The notes below the pieces were generated by a model. The model had not been told where the DNA came from. It was given only the letters and a program-made list of their open reading frames with translations, and searched no databases. Below, one piece after another: positions 34,785 through 43,956 of a stretch of DNA of 64,000 bases. Source of the DNA: Clostridium_AD sp050717535 (lineage in GTDB: Bacteria; Bacillota; Clostridia; Clostridiales; Clostridiaceae); the NCBI RefSeq assembly GCF_050717535.1, contig NZ_JBOITM010000041.1, positions 62,001 through 126,000 of the forward strand, written 5' to 3'. Each line of letters opens with the position of its first letter. The first letter of the stretch is position 1. A program made the translations under genes and the position numbers.

Positions 34785-35258
34785 ATGAAATTAGATCAAA
34801 TTATAGCTGCAATGATAAATTTCCTTATACTACTTTTCATTGCTAAACGTTATCTGTTTAAACCAGTAAATAAAATTCTGGATACAAGAAAACAGGAATT
34901 AGATTCTTCTTTTGAAAAGGCAAGACTTGATAAAGAAGAAGCTAGCAGATTGAAGATAGAAAATGGTGAAAAACTAAAGTTAGCGAAAAAAGAAGGCAAG
35001 GAAATAGTTGAAATATATAAGCAAAAGGCAGAAAAAATGTCTAGCGAATTAATCGAAGATGCAAGGAAAGAAGCTTCACTTATCATTGAAAGATCTAGAG
35101 TTGAAATTGAAAGAGAAACTGAAAAAGCACAAAGTGAAATTAAAAAGCAAGTTATAGATTTATCTTTAATATTGTCCGAGAAGGCTCTTGAACAACATAT
35201 AGATGAAAAAGAGCATAGAAGATTGATTGAGGACTTTATTTCTAAGGTAGGTAACTGA
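34785..35258 (+). CDS. atpF: ATP synthase F0 subunit b
   Basis: A 157-residue stator subunit: one N-terminal membrane helix (residues about 5-23), then a long charged coiled coil. ATG 34785 is preferred because GGAG lies at 34775-34778; an ATG at 34773 overlaps that site. It is followed by atpH after 1 nt, so translation is coupled. Confidence 0.93.
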   Translation: MKLDQIIAAMINFLILLFIAKRYLFKPVNKILDTRKQELDSSFEKARLDKEEASRLKIENGEKLKLAKKEGKEIVEIYKQKAEKMSSELIEDARKEASLIIERSRVEIERETEKAQSEIKKQVIDLSLILSEKALEQHIDEKEHRRLIEDFISKVGN

Positions 35259-35259
35259 T

Positions 35260-35793
35260 ATGTATGAATACTTAGACAAAAGATATGCACTGGCACTATA
35301 TACAGTTGCTGAGGAAAAAGGAAAAGTAGAAGAATACCTAACTGATCTTAGAGAAATTGTTTCGCTTATGAAAAATGATGCTGAGTTTTTAAAAGTCATT
35401 AAATATCCACAGATAAGCACTTCTCAAAAGAAGAAAATGTTTATTAGAATTTTTAAGGGCAGAATTGATGAGGATCTTTTATCTTTTTTACTAATTCTTA
35501 TAGAAAAAGATAGAATAATGTTTATTGAGCAAAAACTTAACGAAATGGAAAAAATCAATCTAGAGCGCAATAATACGTTACTGGTTGAGGTTAAAACAGT
35601 AATACCTCTTTTGGATTCAGAAAGAGAAAATTTGCGCATGAAATTATACAAGATGTATGATAAAAAAATTATATTTGATGAAAAATTGGATAAAAATGTT
35701 ATAGGTGGAGTATATATAAGAGTTGGCGATGACGTTATTGATGGAACAATAAAAAACAGACTAGCGGATATGAAAAAACTAATGTTCAAATAG
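35260..35793 (+). CDS. atpH: ATP synthase F1 subunit delta
   Basis: A 177-residue peripheral stalk protein (OSCP family) linking b to the top of F1. N-terminal helical domain YALALYTVAEEKGKVEEY and the C-terminal GGVYIRVGDDVIDGTIKNRL motif are typical. Starts 1 nt after atpF. Confidence 0.94.
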   Translation: MYEYLDKRYALALYTVAEEKGKVEEYLTDLREIVSLMKNDAEFLKVIKYPQISTSQKKKMFIRIFKGRIDEDLLSFLLILIEKDRIMFIEQKLNEMEKINLERNNTLLVEVKTVIPLLDSERENLRMKLYKMYDKKIIFDEKLDKNVIGGVYIRVGDDVIDGTIKNRLADMKKLMFK

Positions 35794-35809
35794 GGATAGA
35801 GGTGAGTTT

Positions 35810-37327
35810 ATGAATATAAAACCAGAAGAAATAACATCCATAATAAAGAAAGAAATAGAAAGATATGAAAAGAAAATTGACACTGTTGACTCAGGAACTA
35901 TAATTCAAATTGGTGATGGAATTGCCAGAGTGTATGGTTTAGACGAATGTATGGAAAATGAACTTTTAGAATTCCCTAACGGTATATTTGGTATGGCATT
36001 AAATCTAGAGCAAGACAATGTTGGTTGCGTACTTTTGGGACCAGAAAAGGGAATCAAAGAAGGCGACATAGTAAAAAGAACAGGTAAAGTAGTGGATGTT
36101 CCTGTGGGAGAAGCATTACTGGGAAGAGTTGTAAATGCATTAGGTGTTCCAATAGATGGTAAAGGACCAGTGAAGACTACAGAGAGAAGGCCAGTGGAAG
36201 TAGAAGCTCCTGGAGTTATTGAAAGACAATCAGTTAAAGTACCACTTCAAACAGGAATAAAGTCAATAGACTCTATGGTACCAATTGGAAGAGGTCAAAG
36301 AGAACTTATAATTGGAGATAGACAAACAGGTAAAACAGCACTAACTATAGATACTATTTTAAATCAAAAGGGTAAAGATGTTATATGTATATATGTAGCC
36401 ATTGGACAAAAGCAATCTACTGTTGCTCATATTGTTAATACACTATCTGAAATGGGAGCAATGGATTATACAATAGTTGTAGCATCTACAGCATCTCACT
36501 CGGCACCACTTCAATATTTGGCACCTTATGCTGGATGTAGTATGGGGGAATACTTTATGCACAATGGTAAGAATGTATTAATAGTATATGATGATTTGTC
36601 TAAACATGCAGTAGCCTATAGAGCTATGTCACTGTTGCTCCGTAGACCACCAGGCAGAGAAGCTTATCCAGGAGATATATTTTATATTCATTCAAGACTA
36701 CTGGAGAGAGCAGCAAAACTTTCAGATAAATTAGGCGGGGGATCATTAACTGCCCTTCCTATAATAGAAACACTTGCAGGTGATGTTACTGCATATATAC
36801 CTACTAATGTTATATCTATAACAGACGGGCAGATATTTCTTGAAGCAGAGTTATTTCATTCAGGACAAAGACCTGCTGTTAATGCTGGAATATCCGTATC
36901 AAGAGTTGGTGGAAATGCTCAAATAAAAGCTATGAAACAAGTTACAGGAACATTAAGGCTAGAACTAGCCCAATATAGGGAGCTTGCAGCTTTTGCCCAA
37001 TTCGGTACAGATCTTGATAAAGATGCAAAAATGAGACTTGAAAAAGGTAAAAGATTAATAGAAATTTTAAAGCAAGACCAATATATGCCAATGCCAGTAG
37101 AAAAGCAAGTAATGATTTTCTTTGCTGGAACTAATAACTACCTTACGGATATTCCAGTGCATCAAGTAACAAGATTCGAGAGTGAATTCTTGGAGCATAT
37201 GGATACGCATCATAGAGAAATAGGCAAAACAATAATAGATAATGGTAAGATAGATGATAAATTAAAGGGGCAACTTATTGATGCTATAGAAGAGTTTAAG
37301 AAAATATTTTCAATTGAAAAGCATTAA
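35810..37327 (+). CDS. atpA: ATP synthase F1 subunit alpha
   Basis: A 505-residue non-catalytic nucleotide-binding subunit. Walker A GDRQTGKT, the signature PAVNAGISVSRVGG, and the arginine-finger region (SVSRVGG) are present. Binding site GATAGAGGTGA precedes the ATG. 94 nt separate it from atpG, including a strong hairpin. Confidence 0.97.
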   Translation: MNIKPEEITSIIKKEIERYEKKIDTVDSGTIIQIGDGIARVYGLDECMENELLEFPNGIFGMALNLEQDNVGCVLLGPEKGIKEGDIVKRTGKVVDVPVGEALLGRVVNALGVPIDGKGPVKTTERRPVEVEAPGVIERQSVKVPLQTGIKSIDSMVPIGRGQRELIIGDRQTGKTALTIDTILNQKGKDVICIYVAIGQKQSTVAHIVNTLSEMGAMDYTIVVASTASHSAPLQYLAPYAGCSMGEYFMHNGKNVLIVYDDLSKHAVAYRAMSLLLRRPPGREAYPGDIFYIHSRLLERAAKLSDKLGGGSLTALPIIETLAGDVTAYIPTNVISITDGQIFLEAELFHSGQRPAVNAGISVSRVGGNAQIKAMKQVTGTLRLELAQYRELAAFAQFGTDLDKDAKMRLEKGKRLIEILKQDQYMPMPVEKQVMIFFAGTNNYLTDIPVHQVTRFESEFLEHMDTHHREIGKTIIDNGKIDDKLKGQLIDAIEEFKKIFSIEKH

Positions 37328-37380
37328 TCATATTTCATAGGGAAATAGTTAATGTAGCACCTTTAGGTGATAATTAATTT

Positions 37381-37405
37381 GCCTCCATATATTGTTTATG
37401 GAGGC
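37381..37405 (+). other. GC-rich hairpin between atpA and atpG
   Basis: Perfect arms GCCTCCATA / TATGGAGGC with a 7-nt loop and no T run, ending 2 nt before the atpG ribosome binding site AAGGAGAGG. The left arm contains CCTCC, so an alternative pairing with the binding site itself is possible. It may set the ratio of gamma to alpha or act in RNA processing. Confidence 0.6.
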
Positions 37406-37421
37406 TAAGGAGAGGTGAAAC

Positions 37422-38276
37422 ATGGCAGGTATGGGGCTTGTTGCAATTAAGAGAAGAATAAAATCCATAACAAACACTACAAAAATCACCAGGGCCATGG
37501 GACTTGTTGCCACATCCAAATATAAAAAAATAAAAGATAAAGTAGATATTAGCAATAATTATCTAGACAGGCTTTGCGAAACTATAATGCAAGTTAAAGA
37601 TAATTATGAAGGTGATAATCTTTATATACGAGGAAATAATAGCAGCAAAAAGCTGTACGTTATATTGACCTCAGACACAGGTCTTTGTGGTGGCTTTAAT
37701 TGGTCAGTAGTAAATGAAATCATAGAAACTTTAAAAGCTAATAAAGAAGAGTGTAGTGTAATTGTTGTAGGCCAAAGGGGAAGGGCTATATTTAAAAAGC
37801 TTGAAATCGAAACTGTGGCTGAATATGTAGAAATATTGGAGCCGCCTTGCCTAAAGGAAGCTACAACTATTATTAATCATGCACTTAATATGTATACAAG
37901 TGGTGAAGTAGGCGAAGTATATATTGTGTATAAAAAACTTATTTCAGCCCTAAAAAATGAAGTTAAAATCGAGAAGGTACTTCCTTTAAACTCTAATAAT
38001 GAAGAAAATGTTAATACAGAGTATGTAGATATTGGAGCAATAGATAAACAAGCAATGTATGAAATTACCACCCTATTTTTAGGTGGTAAGATGTTGAATT
38101 CATTGCTACATTCAAAAGCAAGCGAACACAGGGCTAGAATGGAGTCTATGGGATCAGCTACTAACAATGCTAATGATATACTTGATAAACTTAATTTAAG
38201 TTATAATAGAATTAGACAAAGTGCAATTACACAAGAAATTTCGGAAATAGTTGGAGGAGCGGAAGCTCAAAAGTAA
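37422..38276 (+). CDS. atpG: ATP synthase F1 subunit gamma
   Basis: A 284-residue central shaft protein. N-terminal GLVAIKRRIKSITNTTKITRAMG and C-terminal NRIRQSAITQEISEIVGGAEA coiled-coil segments are conserved; LTSDTGLCGGFNW marks the globular domain. The last codons (Glu-Ala-Gln-Lys-stop) form the first part of a 26-nt tandem repeat that extends into the intergenic region. Confidence 0.96.
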   Translation: MAGMGLVAIKRRIKSITNTTKITRAMGLVATSKYKKIKDKVDISNNYLDRLCETIMQVKDNYEGDNLYIRGNNSSKKLYVILTSDTGLCGGFNWSVVNEIIETLKANKEECSVIVVGQRGRAIFKKLEIETVAEYVEILEPPCLKEATTIINHALNMYTSGEVGEVYIVYKKLISALKNEVKIEKVLPLNSNNEENVNTEYVDIGAIDKQAMYEITTLFLGGKMLNSLLHSKASEHRARMESMGSATNNANDILDKLNLSYNRIRQSAITQEISEIVGGAEAQK

Positions 38277-38347
38277 TTTGAGATAAGGAAGCTCAAAAGT
38301 AATTTGAGATAAGGAAGCTCAAAAGTAATTTGAGATAAGGAAGCTCA
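38261..38347 (+). repeat. 26-nt tandem repeat across the atpG stop codon
   Basis: Three perfect copies of a 26-nt unit (38261-38286, 38287-38312, 38313-38338) and a partial fourth (38339-38347). Each unit begins GGAAGCTC and contains the arms CTCAAA and TTTGAG around AGTAA, so each can form a small hairpin. The first copy includes the atpG stop codon; the others lie between atpG and atpD. Confidence 0.95.
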
Positions 38348-38369
38348 GAGGTAAAAAGGAGTGAGTAAA

Positions 38370-39767
38370 GTGCCAGGACATATAGGAAAAGTAGTACAAA
38401 TAATAGGACCGGTTATAGACATAAAGTTTGATTCTGATAGTCTGCCTAATATTTACAATAGCATTGAAATTCAGATGGACGATAGAGTTGTTGTTGCAGA
38501 GGTTGAGCAACATATTGGTGATGATATTATAAGATCAATAGCTATGGAAAGTACAGAAGGTTTAAGGCGAGGGCTTGAGGCTGTTGACACAGGGAATCCA
38601 ATAACAGTACCAGTTGGAAATGTAGTGTTAGGAAGGTTATTTAACGTTCTTGGAAAGCCTATTGATGAATTGGGAGAAGTTAAGGTAGATACATATATGC
38701 CTATACACAGGTTAGCCCCAACTTTTGAAGAACAATCCGTTGAGCCAGAAGTGTTTGAAACAGGTATTAAGGTAATCGACTTAATAGCACCATATCAAAA
38801 GGGCGGAAAAATTGGTCTTTTTGGTGGTGCAGGAGTTGGTAAAACGGTTCTTATTCAAGAACTTATGAATAATATTGCAAAAGAACATAACGGACTTTCA
38901 GTATTTACTGGAGTTGGTGAAAGAACTAGAGAAGGTAATGATCTTTATAATGAAATGAAAGAGTCAGGAGTTATAACTAAAACAGCACTAGTTTTTGGGC
39001 AGATGAATGAACCGCCTGGAGCTAGAATGAGAGTTGCGTTAACTGGTCTTACTATGTGTGAGCATTTTAGAGATCAGGGTCAAGATGTATTGTTATTTAT
39101 AGATAATATATTTAGATTTACACAAGCTGGATCAGAGGTATCTGCACTACTAGGTAGAATACCAAGTGCTGTTGGGTATCAACCAACACTTGCTACAGAA
39201 ATGGGACAATTGCAAGAGAGAATTACATCTACAAAACAAGGTTCGATTACATCTGTGCAGGCTGTATATGTGCCAGCAGATGATTTAACAGATCCAGCTC
39301 CGGCTACTACATTTAGTCATCTTGATGCGACTACAGTTCTTTCTAGAGGGATAGTTGAACTTGGTATTTATCCAGCGGTAGACCCGCTAGAATCTACGTC
39401 AACAATGCTTGATCCTAGAATAATAGGTAGGGAGCATTATGATGTTACAATAAGAGTTAGACATATACTTGAGAGGTATAAAGAACTTCAAGATATTATT
39501 GCAATACTAGGAATAGATGAATTATCTGAAGAAGATAAGACGGTAGTATTACGAGCCAGAAAAGTTCAAAGATTTTTATCTCAACCATTTACTGTAGCTG
39601 AGCAATTTACAGGAATGAAAGGTAAATTTGTGCCTGTAAAAGAAACGGTAAGAGGATTTAAAGAAATACTTGAAGGCAAACATGATAAATTACCTGAAGC
39701 TGCATTTATGTTTGTTGGTTCTATAGAAGAAGCAGTAGAAAAAGCAAAAACAATGGCTATAGAATAA
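38370..39767 (+). CDS. atpD: ATP synthase F1 subunit beta
   Basis: A 465-residue catalytic subunit. Walker A GGAGVGKT, the catalytic glutamate in GVGERTREGNDLY, Walker B LLFIDNIFRF and the signature PAVDPLESTSTM are complete. GTG 38370 is chosen because AAAAGGAG lies at 38354-38361; the in-frame GTG at 38361 overlaps this site. Separated from atpG by the tandem repeat, unlike the usual short gap. Confidence 0.96.
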   Translation: MPGHIGKVVQIIGPVIDIKFDSDSLPNIYNSIEIQMDDRVVVAEVEQHIGDDIIRSIAMESTEGLRRGLEAVDTGNPITVPVGNVVLGRLFNVLGKPIDELGEVKVDTYMPIHRLAPTFEEQSVEPEVFETGIKVIDLIAPYQKGGKIGLFGGAGVGKTVLIQELMNNIAKEHNGLSVFTGVGERTREGNDLYNEMKESGVITKTALVFGQMNEPPGARMRVALTGLTMCEHFRDQGQDVLLFIDNIFRFTQAGSEVSALLGRIPSAVGYQPTLATEMGQLQERITSTKQGSITSVQAVYVPADDLTDPAPATTFSHLDATTVLSRGIVELGIYPAVDPLESTSTMLDPRIIGREHYDVTIRVRHILERYKELQDIIAILGIDELSEEDKTVVLRARKVQRFLSQPFTVAEQFTGMKGKFVPVKETVRGFKEILEGKHDKLPEAAFMFVGSIEEAVEKAKTMAIE

Positions 39768-39810
39768 GGTATTTTTAAGAATATGCACAATGAAAGGTCA
39801 GGGTATTTAT

Positions 39811-40209
39811 ATGGAAAATCATATGAAGCTTACTATACTTACTTCAGAAAAACAGTTTTATAGTGGTGAAATCCTTAGTTTAAATACAGAGGGTGATGAT
39901 GGTAGGTTTGGTATTCTTGCGAATCACGTTCCTATGGTAGCCCCACTTAAGCCCACTGTTACAACGTTTGTAGAGTTGAATGGAAAAGAGTTAAAAGCGT
40001 TTACCTCAACGGGGGTTTTAAGAGTAAAAAAGGGTGAAGTAGAGATGTTATGCAGTGCTTGTGAATGGCCACAGGATATTGATGTGGCAAGAGCAAGTAA
40101 GGCAAAAGAAAGAGCAGAAGAGAGAATGATTCATCGTGATGGAATTGATTTTAAAAGAACGGAGAGTGCTTTACTAAGAGCTCTTATGAGATTGAAGATA
40201 AAAGAATAG
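39811..40209 (+). CDS. atpC: ATP synthase F1 subunit epsilon
   Basis: A 132-residue subunit with an N-terminal beta-sandwich (ILTSEKQFYSGEILSLNTEG, GRFGILANHVPMVAPLKP) and a C-terminal helical hairpin that can inhibit ATP hydrolysis. I chose ATG 39811, which follows AGGTCAGGG; ATG 39790 lacks a binding site. Last gene of the operon, ending at a terminator. Confidence 0.93.
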   Translation: MENHMKLTILTSEKQFYSGEILSLNTEGDDGRFGILANHVPMVAPLKPTVTTFVELNGKELKAFTSTGVLRVKKGEVEMLCSACEWPQDIDVARASKAKERAEERMIHRDGIDFKRTESALLRALMRLKIKE

Positions 40210-40215
40210 ATATTA

Positions 40216-40250
40216 TAAAATGGAAATATTAATTTATCTCCATTTTTTTT
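40216..40250 (+). terminator. Terminator of the atp operon
   Basis: AAATGGA arm pairing with TCCATTT (one mismatch further in), followed by eight T. Confidence 0.75.
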
Positions 40251-40368
40251 GCGTCTAAATTCTTTTGTGCACGTTTTTATTGAAATTTTATATATTAATA
40301 ATATAGTGAAATGATATATTGTTAAATGTTTTATAAAAATACCCCCTATTTATTATAAATCAAATAGC

Positions 40369-40392
40369 TCTCTCCGCACCTGTGCTGAGGGA
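40369..40392 (+). other. GC-rich hairpin upstream of ywmB
   Basis: CTCTCC-GCAC and GTGC-TGAGGG pair around a tight loop with one mismatch. It stands out in very AT-rich intergenic DNA and has no T run directly after it. Function unknown. Confidence 0.4.
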
Positions 40393-40486
40393 TGATTTTA
40401 TTAATATTAAAATATTAATAAACCATTTTTTTAGAATAAAAAAATAGATTGTGGTCAACAATTTAATTGAAGGGTAGGGGGATAAA

Positions 40487-41206
40487 ATGAAAAGAAAAAA
40501 TATTACACTTTTGTGTATAGTATTGTGTCTGATTATTTTACGAATAAATGTTAGATTATCAAATGCAAAGGATGAATTTGATTTATTTGATGAAATATTA
40601 ATTCAAACTAAAAGTAAAATTGTAGAATATGGATTGGAGACAACATTTAAAACTCAGGAGAATCCAAAAGAAATTTGTAATAAGTTAATAGATAAATTAG
40701 AACTTGATAACAGTGAAATAAAATTAAATGTTGTTGAAAATGATAATTTTTACTGTATAGATTTTTTAGGTAAAAATATTAAGGGATATATAGAATCATC
40801 AAAATATAGTAATGAGGAAGTTGTAACTATAAACATAAGCAAGATAGGAAGTGAAAATGATTTACAATCGCTTAAAAGTAAGGTTAGTAATTGTATTGGT
40901 GATAGAGAAGAAAATATTAAATATTTTCAATACTTAAAGGCAAAGATTCCATACACTGCTACAAAATTGGGTGTTAAAGATATAAATCTTCTTAATGAAA
41001 AAATAATAAAAATTTTAAAATCTCATGGAACTGAAAATATTGAGACTGTAAAAATATATAATGGGTTAAGTACAGTGGCATATACCAAAAAATATGATGA
41101 AAAGTTAAACAACAACAAGTTAACTGATTTTAATTATGCTATATGTAATTATTCATCTGGAAGCTACATTATTATAGGAACACCTGAAATAATTACAACA
41201 TACTGA
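40487..41206 (+). CDS. YwmB-family secreted protein
   Basis: A 239-residue protein with an N-terminal signal or anchor (residues about 5-25) and a YwmB-like fold (DUF1779, TATA-box-binding-like). Function unknown. It occupies the place of Bacillus ywmB directly before murA and spoIID. The ATG follows GGGTAGGGGG. Sequence conservation is low, so the call rests partly on synteny and length. Confidence 0.75.
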   Translation: MKRKNITLLCIVLCLIILRINVRLSNAKDEFDLFDEILIQTKSKIVEYGLETTFKTQENPKEICNKLIDKLELDNSEIKLNVVENDNFYCIDFLGKNIKGYIESSKYSNEEVVTINISKIGSENDLQSLKSKVSNCIGDREENIKYFQYLKAKIPYTATKLGVKDINLLNEKIIKILKSHGTENIETVKIYNGLSTVAYTKKYDEKLNNNKLTDFNYAICNYSSGSYIIIGTPEIITTY

Positions 41207-41233
41207 ACATTAACAATATAATGGAGGAAAAAT

Positions 41234-42499
41234 ATGGAAAAATTAGTCATAAAAGGTGGTAAAAAATTAGTGGGTGAAGTGAATATTAGTGCAGCAAAAA
41301 ATTCAGTTCTTCCTATACTTGCGGCAACAATACTAAACGGTAATAATTGTACCATTGAAAATATGCCTATGCTTGAAGATGTATTTGTAATTTGTGAGGT
41401 GCTTAAATCTCTTAAAGCAAATGTTATCATAGATAAATTAAATAATAGGGTGAAAATTAATACTGCCAATCTATTTGATAATGAGGCAAATGATGAATTA
41501 GTAAGAAAAATGAGGGCATCTTTCTTAATAATGGGTCCAATGCTTGGGAGGTTTGGGAACTTTAAAATATCTTTGCCGGGTGGCTGTAATATTGGGACTA
41601 GACCAATTGACCTTCATTTAAAAGGATTAGCAGCCTTGGGAGCAGAAATATCTGTAGGTCACGGATATGTGGAAGCAAAAGCAAAAAAATTAATAGGTAG
41701 CAACATATATTTAGACTATCCTTCAGTAGGTGCTACAGAAAATATAATGATGGCGGCAACACTTGCACAGGGGGAGACCGTAATAGGAAACGCAGCGGAG
41801 GAACCAGAAATTGTAGATTTGGCAATGTTCTTAAAGGCTATGGGAGCGCAAATAAGTGGTGAAGGAACAGACACTATAAGAATCTTAGGAGTTAAAGATT
41901 TTAAAGAAGTTATCTATAAACCCATATATGACCGTATAGAAGCAGGCACCTTTATGATAACTGCAGCAATAACAAAGAGTTTATTTAAAATTAATGGTGT
42001 TAATGAGATTCATTTAAAACCAATAATAGCAAAGCTTACAGAAATGGGAGTAGCAATAGAAATCAACAAGGATAGCATAATAGTTGATGGTAGGAAAAAG
42101 CTAAATCCAATAGATATAAAAACTATGCCATACCCGGGATTTCCCACTGATATGCAAGCTCAAATGATGAGTTTACTATGTACTGTAAAAGGTACAAGTA
42201 TAATTACAGAAACTATTTTTGAAAATAGATTTATGCAGGCAGTAGAACTAAAGAGAATGGGAGCAAATATAAAAATAGATGGTAGGAGTGCTGTAATAGA
42301 GGGTATACATGCTTTTACAGGCTCAGAAGTTAAAGCTACAGATTTAAGAGCAGGAGCAGCATTAATATTGGCAGGACTTACAGCTGAGGGTACGACAATT
42401 ATAGAGGACATTTACCATATTGATAGAGGTTATGTTTCTATTGAAGAGAAATTAAAGGGATTAGGAGCAGATATAGAAAGAGTGAGCTATTATAAGTAA
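41234..42499 (+). CDS. murA: UDP-N-acetylglucosamine 1-carboxyvinyltransferase
   Basis: A 421-residue enzyme catalysing the first committed step of peptidoglycan synthesis. The catalytic, fosfomycin-reactive cysteine is C118 in PGGCNIGTRPIDLH, so the target is of the sensitive type. N-terminal KNSVLPILAATIL and C-terminal DLRAGAALILAGLTAEGTT are typical. Starts 28 nt after the ywmB gene with TGGAGG. Firmicutes often have a second murA elsewhere; this is the one in the ywmB-murA-spoIID order (MurAA). Confidence 0.96.
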   Translation: MEKLVIKGGKKLVGEVNISAAKNSVLPILAATILNGNNCTIENMPMLEDVFVICEVLKSLKANVIIDKLNNRVKINTANLFDNEANDELVRKMRASFLIMGPMLGRFGNFKISLPGGCNIGTRPIDLHLKGLAALGAEISVGHGYVEAKAKKLIGSNIYLDYPSVGATENIMMAATLAQGETVIGNAAEEPEIVDLAMFLKAMGAQISGEGTDTIRILGVKDFKEVIYKPIYDRIEAGTFMITAAITKSLFKINGVNEIHLKPIIAKLTEMGVAIEINKDSIIVDGRKKLNPIDIKTMPYPGFPTDMQAQMMSLLCTVKGTSIITETIFENRFMQAVELKRMGANIKIDGRSAVIEGIHAFTGSEVKATDLRAGAALILAGLTAEGTTIIEDIYHIDRGYVSIEEKLKGLGADIERVSYYK

Positions 42500-42515
42500 T
42501 AGAAAATATAAATTT

Positions 42516-42559
42516 AAGAATTGGAATATATAAGTTATTAGTATATTTCAATTCTTTTT
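42516..42559 (+). terminator. Terminator after murA
   Basis: AGAATTGGAATATA / TATATTTCAATTCT arms followed by five T. Confidence 0.75.
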
Positions 42560-42671
42560 GTCTTGTATATTTTCTTTTCTTAATGAAATTAGACTTTGAA
42601 AAAAGTAATATTCCATATAATTATTTAATATGTATAAAGTAATGTTTAATTTATAAGGAGAGGAGAAAAGG

Positions 42672-43730
42672 ATGAAAAGAGTTTTTATTACTATACATTT
42701 GAAAAACATCCTTATATTAATCACTGCATTTATTGTATTTATAGTTTTAACTTCTGCATTAATAGTGGGTATAGGAGATAATAAAAGCTTAAATAAAAAT
42801 AAGAACTCTGTAATTAAATCAGAGGAGTATGATATTTCTATTAAAGATGTTATTAAATTTCAGTCACTCCCAAAAATTTCTAAGATTAAGGTGTTTATAT
42901 CAAAAGAAAGTAAAATTAAAGAACTTAAGATAGAAGAATATGTTGCTGGAGTTGTGGCTGCAGAAATGCCTGCTGACTTTAGCATGGAAGCTTTAAAAGC
43001 CCAAGCAGTGGCTTCTAGAACCTATGCATTAGCTCATGTTGCTGAATTAGGTGGAAATGTATGCGAAAATGCTAAGGGGGCTAATCTATGCGATACAGTG
43101 CACTGCCAAGTTTACATGACTAAAGAAGAACGCATAAAATTATGGGATAAGAGCTCAGCAGAGAAAAATTGGGCTAAGATTGAAACAGCGGTAATGAGTA
43201 CACAAGGGCAAGTCTTAATATATAACGATAACTTGGTAATGGAACCTTACTACTTTGCTACTAGCAGTGGTAAAACTGAAAATTCAGAGGAGGTATTTAG
43301 TAGTAATATACCTTATTTAAGGAGCGTAGAAAGCGGGGGCGAGGAAAGAGCACCAAATTTTAAGAGTAGTAAAATTTTTGGTTATAAAGAGCTAAGTCAA
43401 ATTATAAACAATAATTATAATAATGCTAAGATAACCTCATCTATCATAAAGAAACAAATAACAATAATTGATAGAACTCAGGCAGGAAGTGTTAAAAATA
43501 TTGAGGTTGGAAGTATAACCATGACAGGCGGTAAATTTAGAACTATGCTGGGACTTAAATCATCGAATTTTCAAATAGTGTTTAATGCAACCAATGTAGA
43601 AATAGATTGCAGTGGATATGGTCATGGTGTTGGAATGAGTCAATGGGGTGCAGATGCCATGGCTAAAGAAGGCAAAAATTATATCCAAATATTAAGTCAT
43701 TATTATAAGGGAACTATTATATCTAAATGA
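42672..43730 (+). CDS. spoIID: Stage II sporulation protein D
   Basis: A 352-residue membrane-anchored lytic transglycosylase of the engulfment machinery. N-terminal helix (residues about 11-34), catalytic glutamate E98 in AAEMPADFS, and the C-terminal GYGHGVGMSQWGADAMA motif, with a cysteine pair (NLCDTVHC) that could bind zinc. It degrades peptidoglycan at the septum together with SpoIIP and SpoIIM, which are not in this window. The ATG follows AAGGAGAGGAG. Confidence 0.95.
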   Translation: MKRVFITIHLKNILILITAFIVFIVLTSALIVGIGDNKSLNKNKNSVIKSEEYDISIKDVIKFQSLPKISKIKVFISKESKIKELKIEEYVAGVVAAEMPADFSMEALKAQAVASRTYALAHVAELGGNVCENAKGANLCDTVHCQVYMTKEERIKLWDKSSAEKNWAKIETAVMSTQGQVLIYNDNLVMEPYYFATSSGKTENSEEVFSSNIPYLRSVESGGEERAPNFKSSKIFGYKELSQIINNNYNNAKITSSIIKKQITIIDRTQAGSVKNIEVGSITMTGGKFRTMLGLKSSNFQIVFNATNVEIDCSGYGHGVGMSQWGADAMAKEGKNYIQILSHYYKGTIISK

Positions 43731-43743
43731 TAAATTATTTGTG

Positions 43744-43791
43744 CTTAGCCGGTTTAACCTTGTTTATAGAGGATAGCCGGCTTAATTTTTT
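43744..43791 (+). terminator. Probable terminator after spoIID
   Basis: TTAGCCGG and CCGGCTTAA arms (one bulge) around a loop of about 24 nt, then five T. Confidence 0.55.
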
Positions 43792-43956
43792 ATAAAAACA
43801 AGTATATATAATTAAAATTGAATAAACAAGGTTAAAACTTAAATTATAAAAGATAAATATATATAAAATTTTGAGAATAAAAAAAAATAAAATAAATTTT
43901 AGGAAATATGTATGTTTTAATACAATATGGACAAAAATACAAATGGAGGTGTTTGT

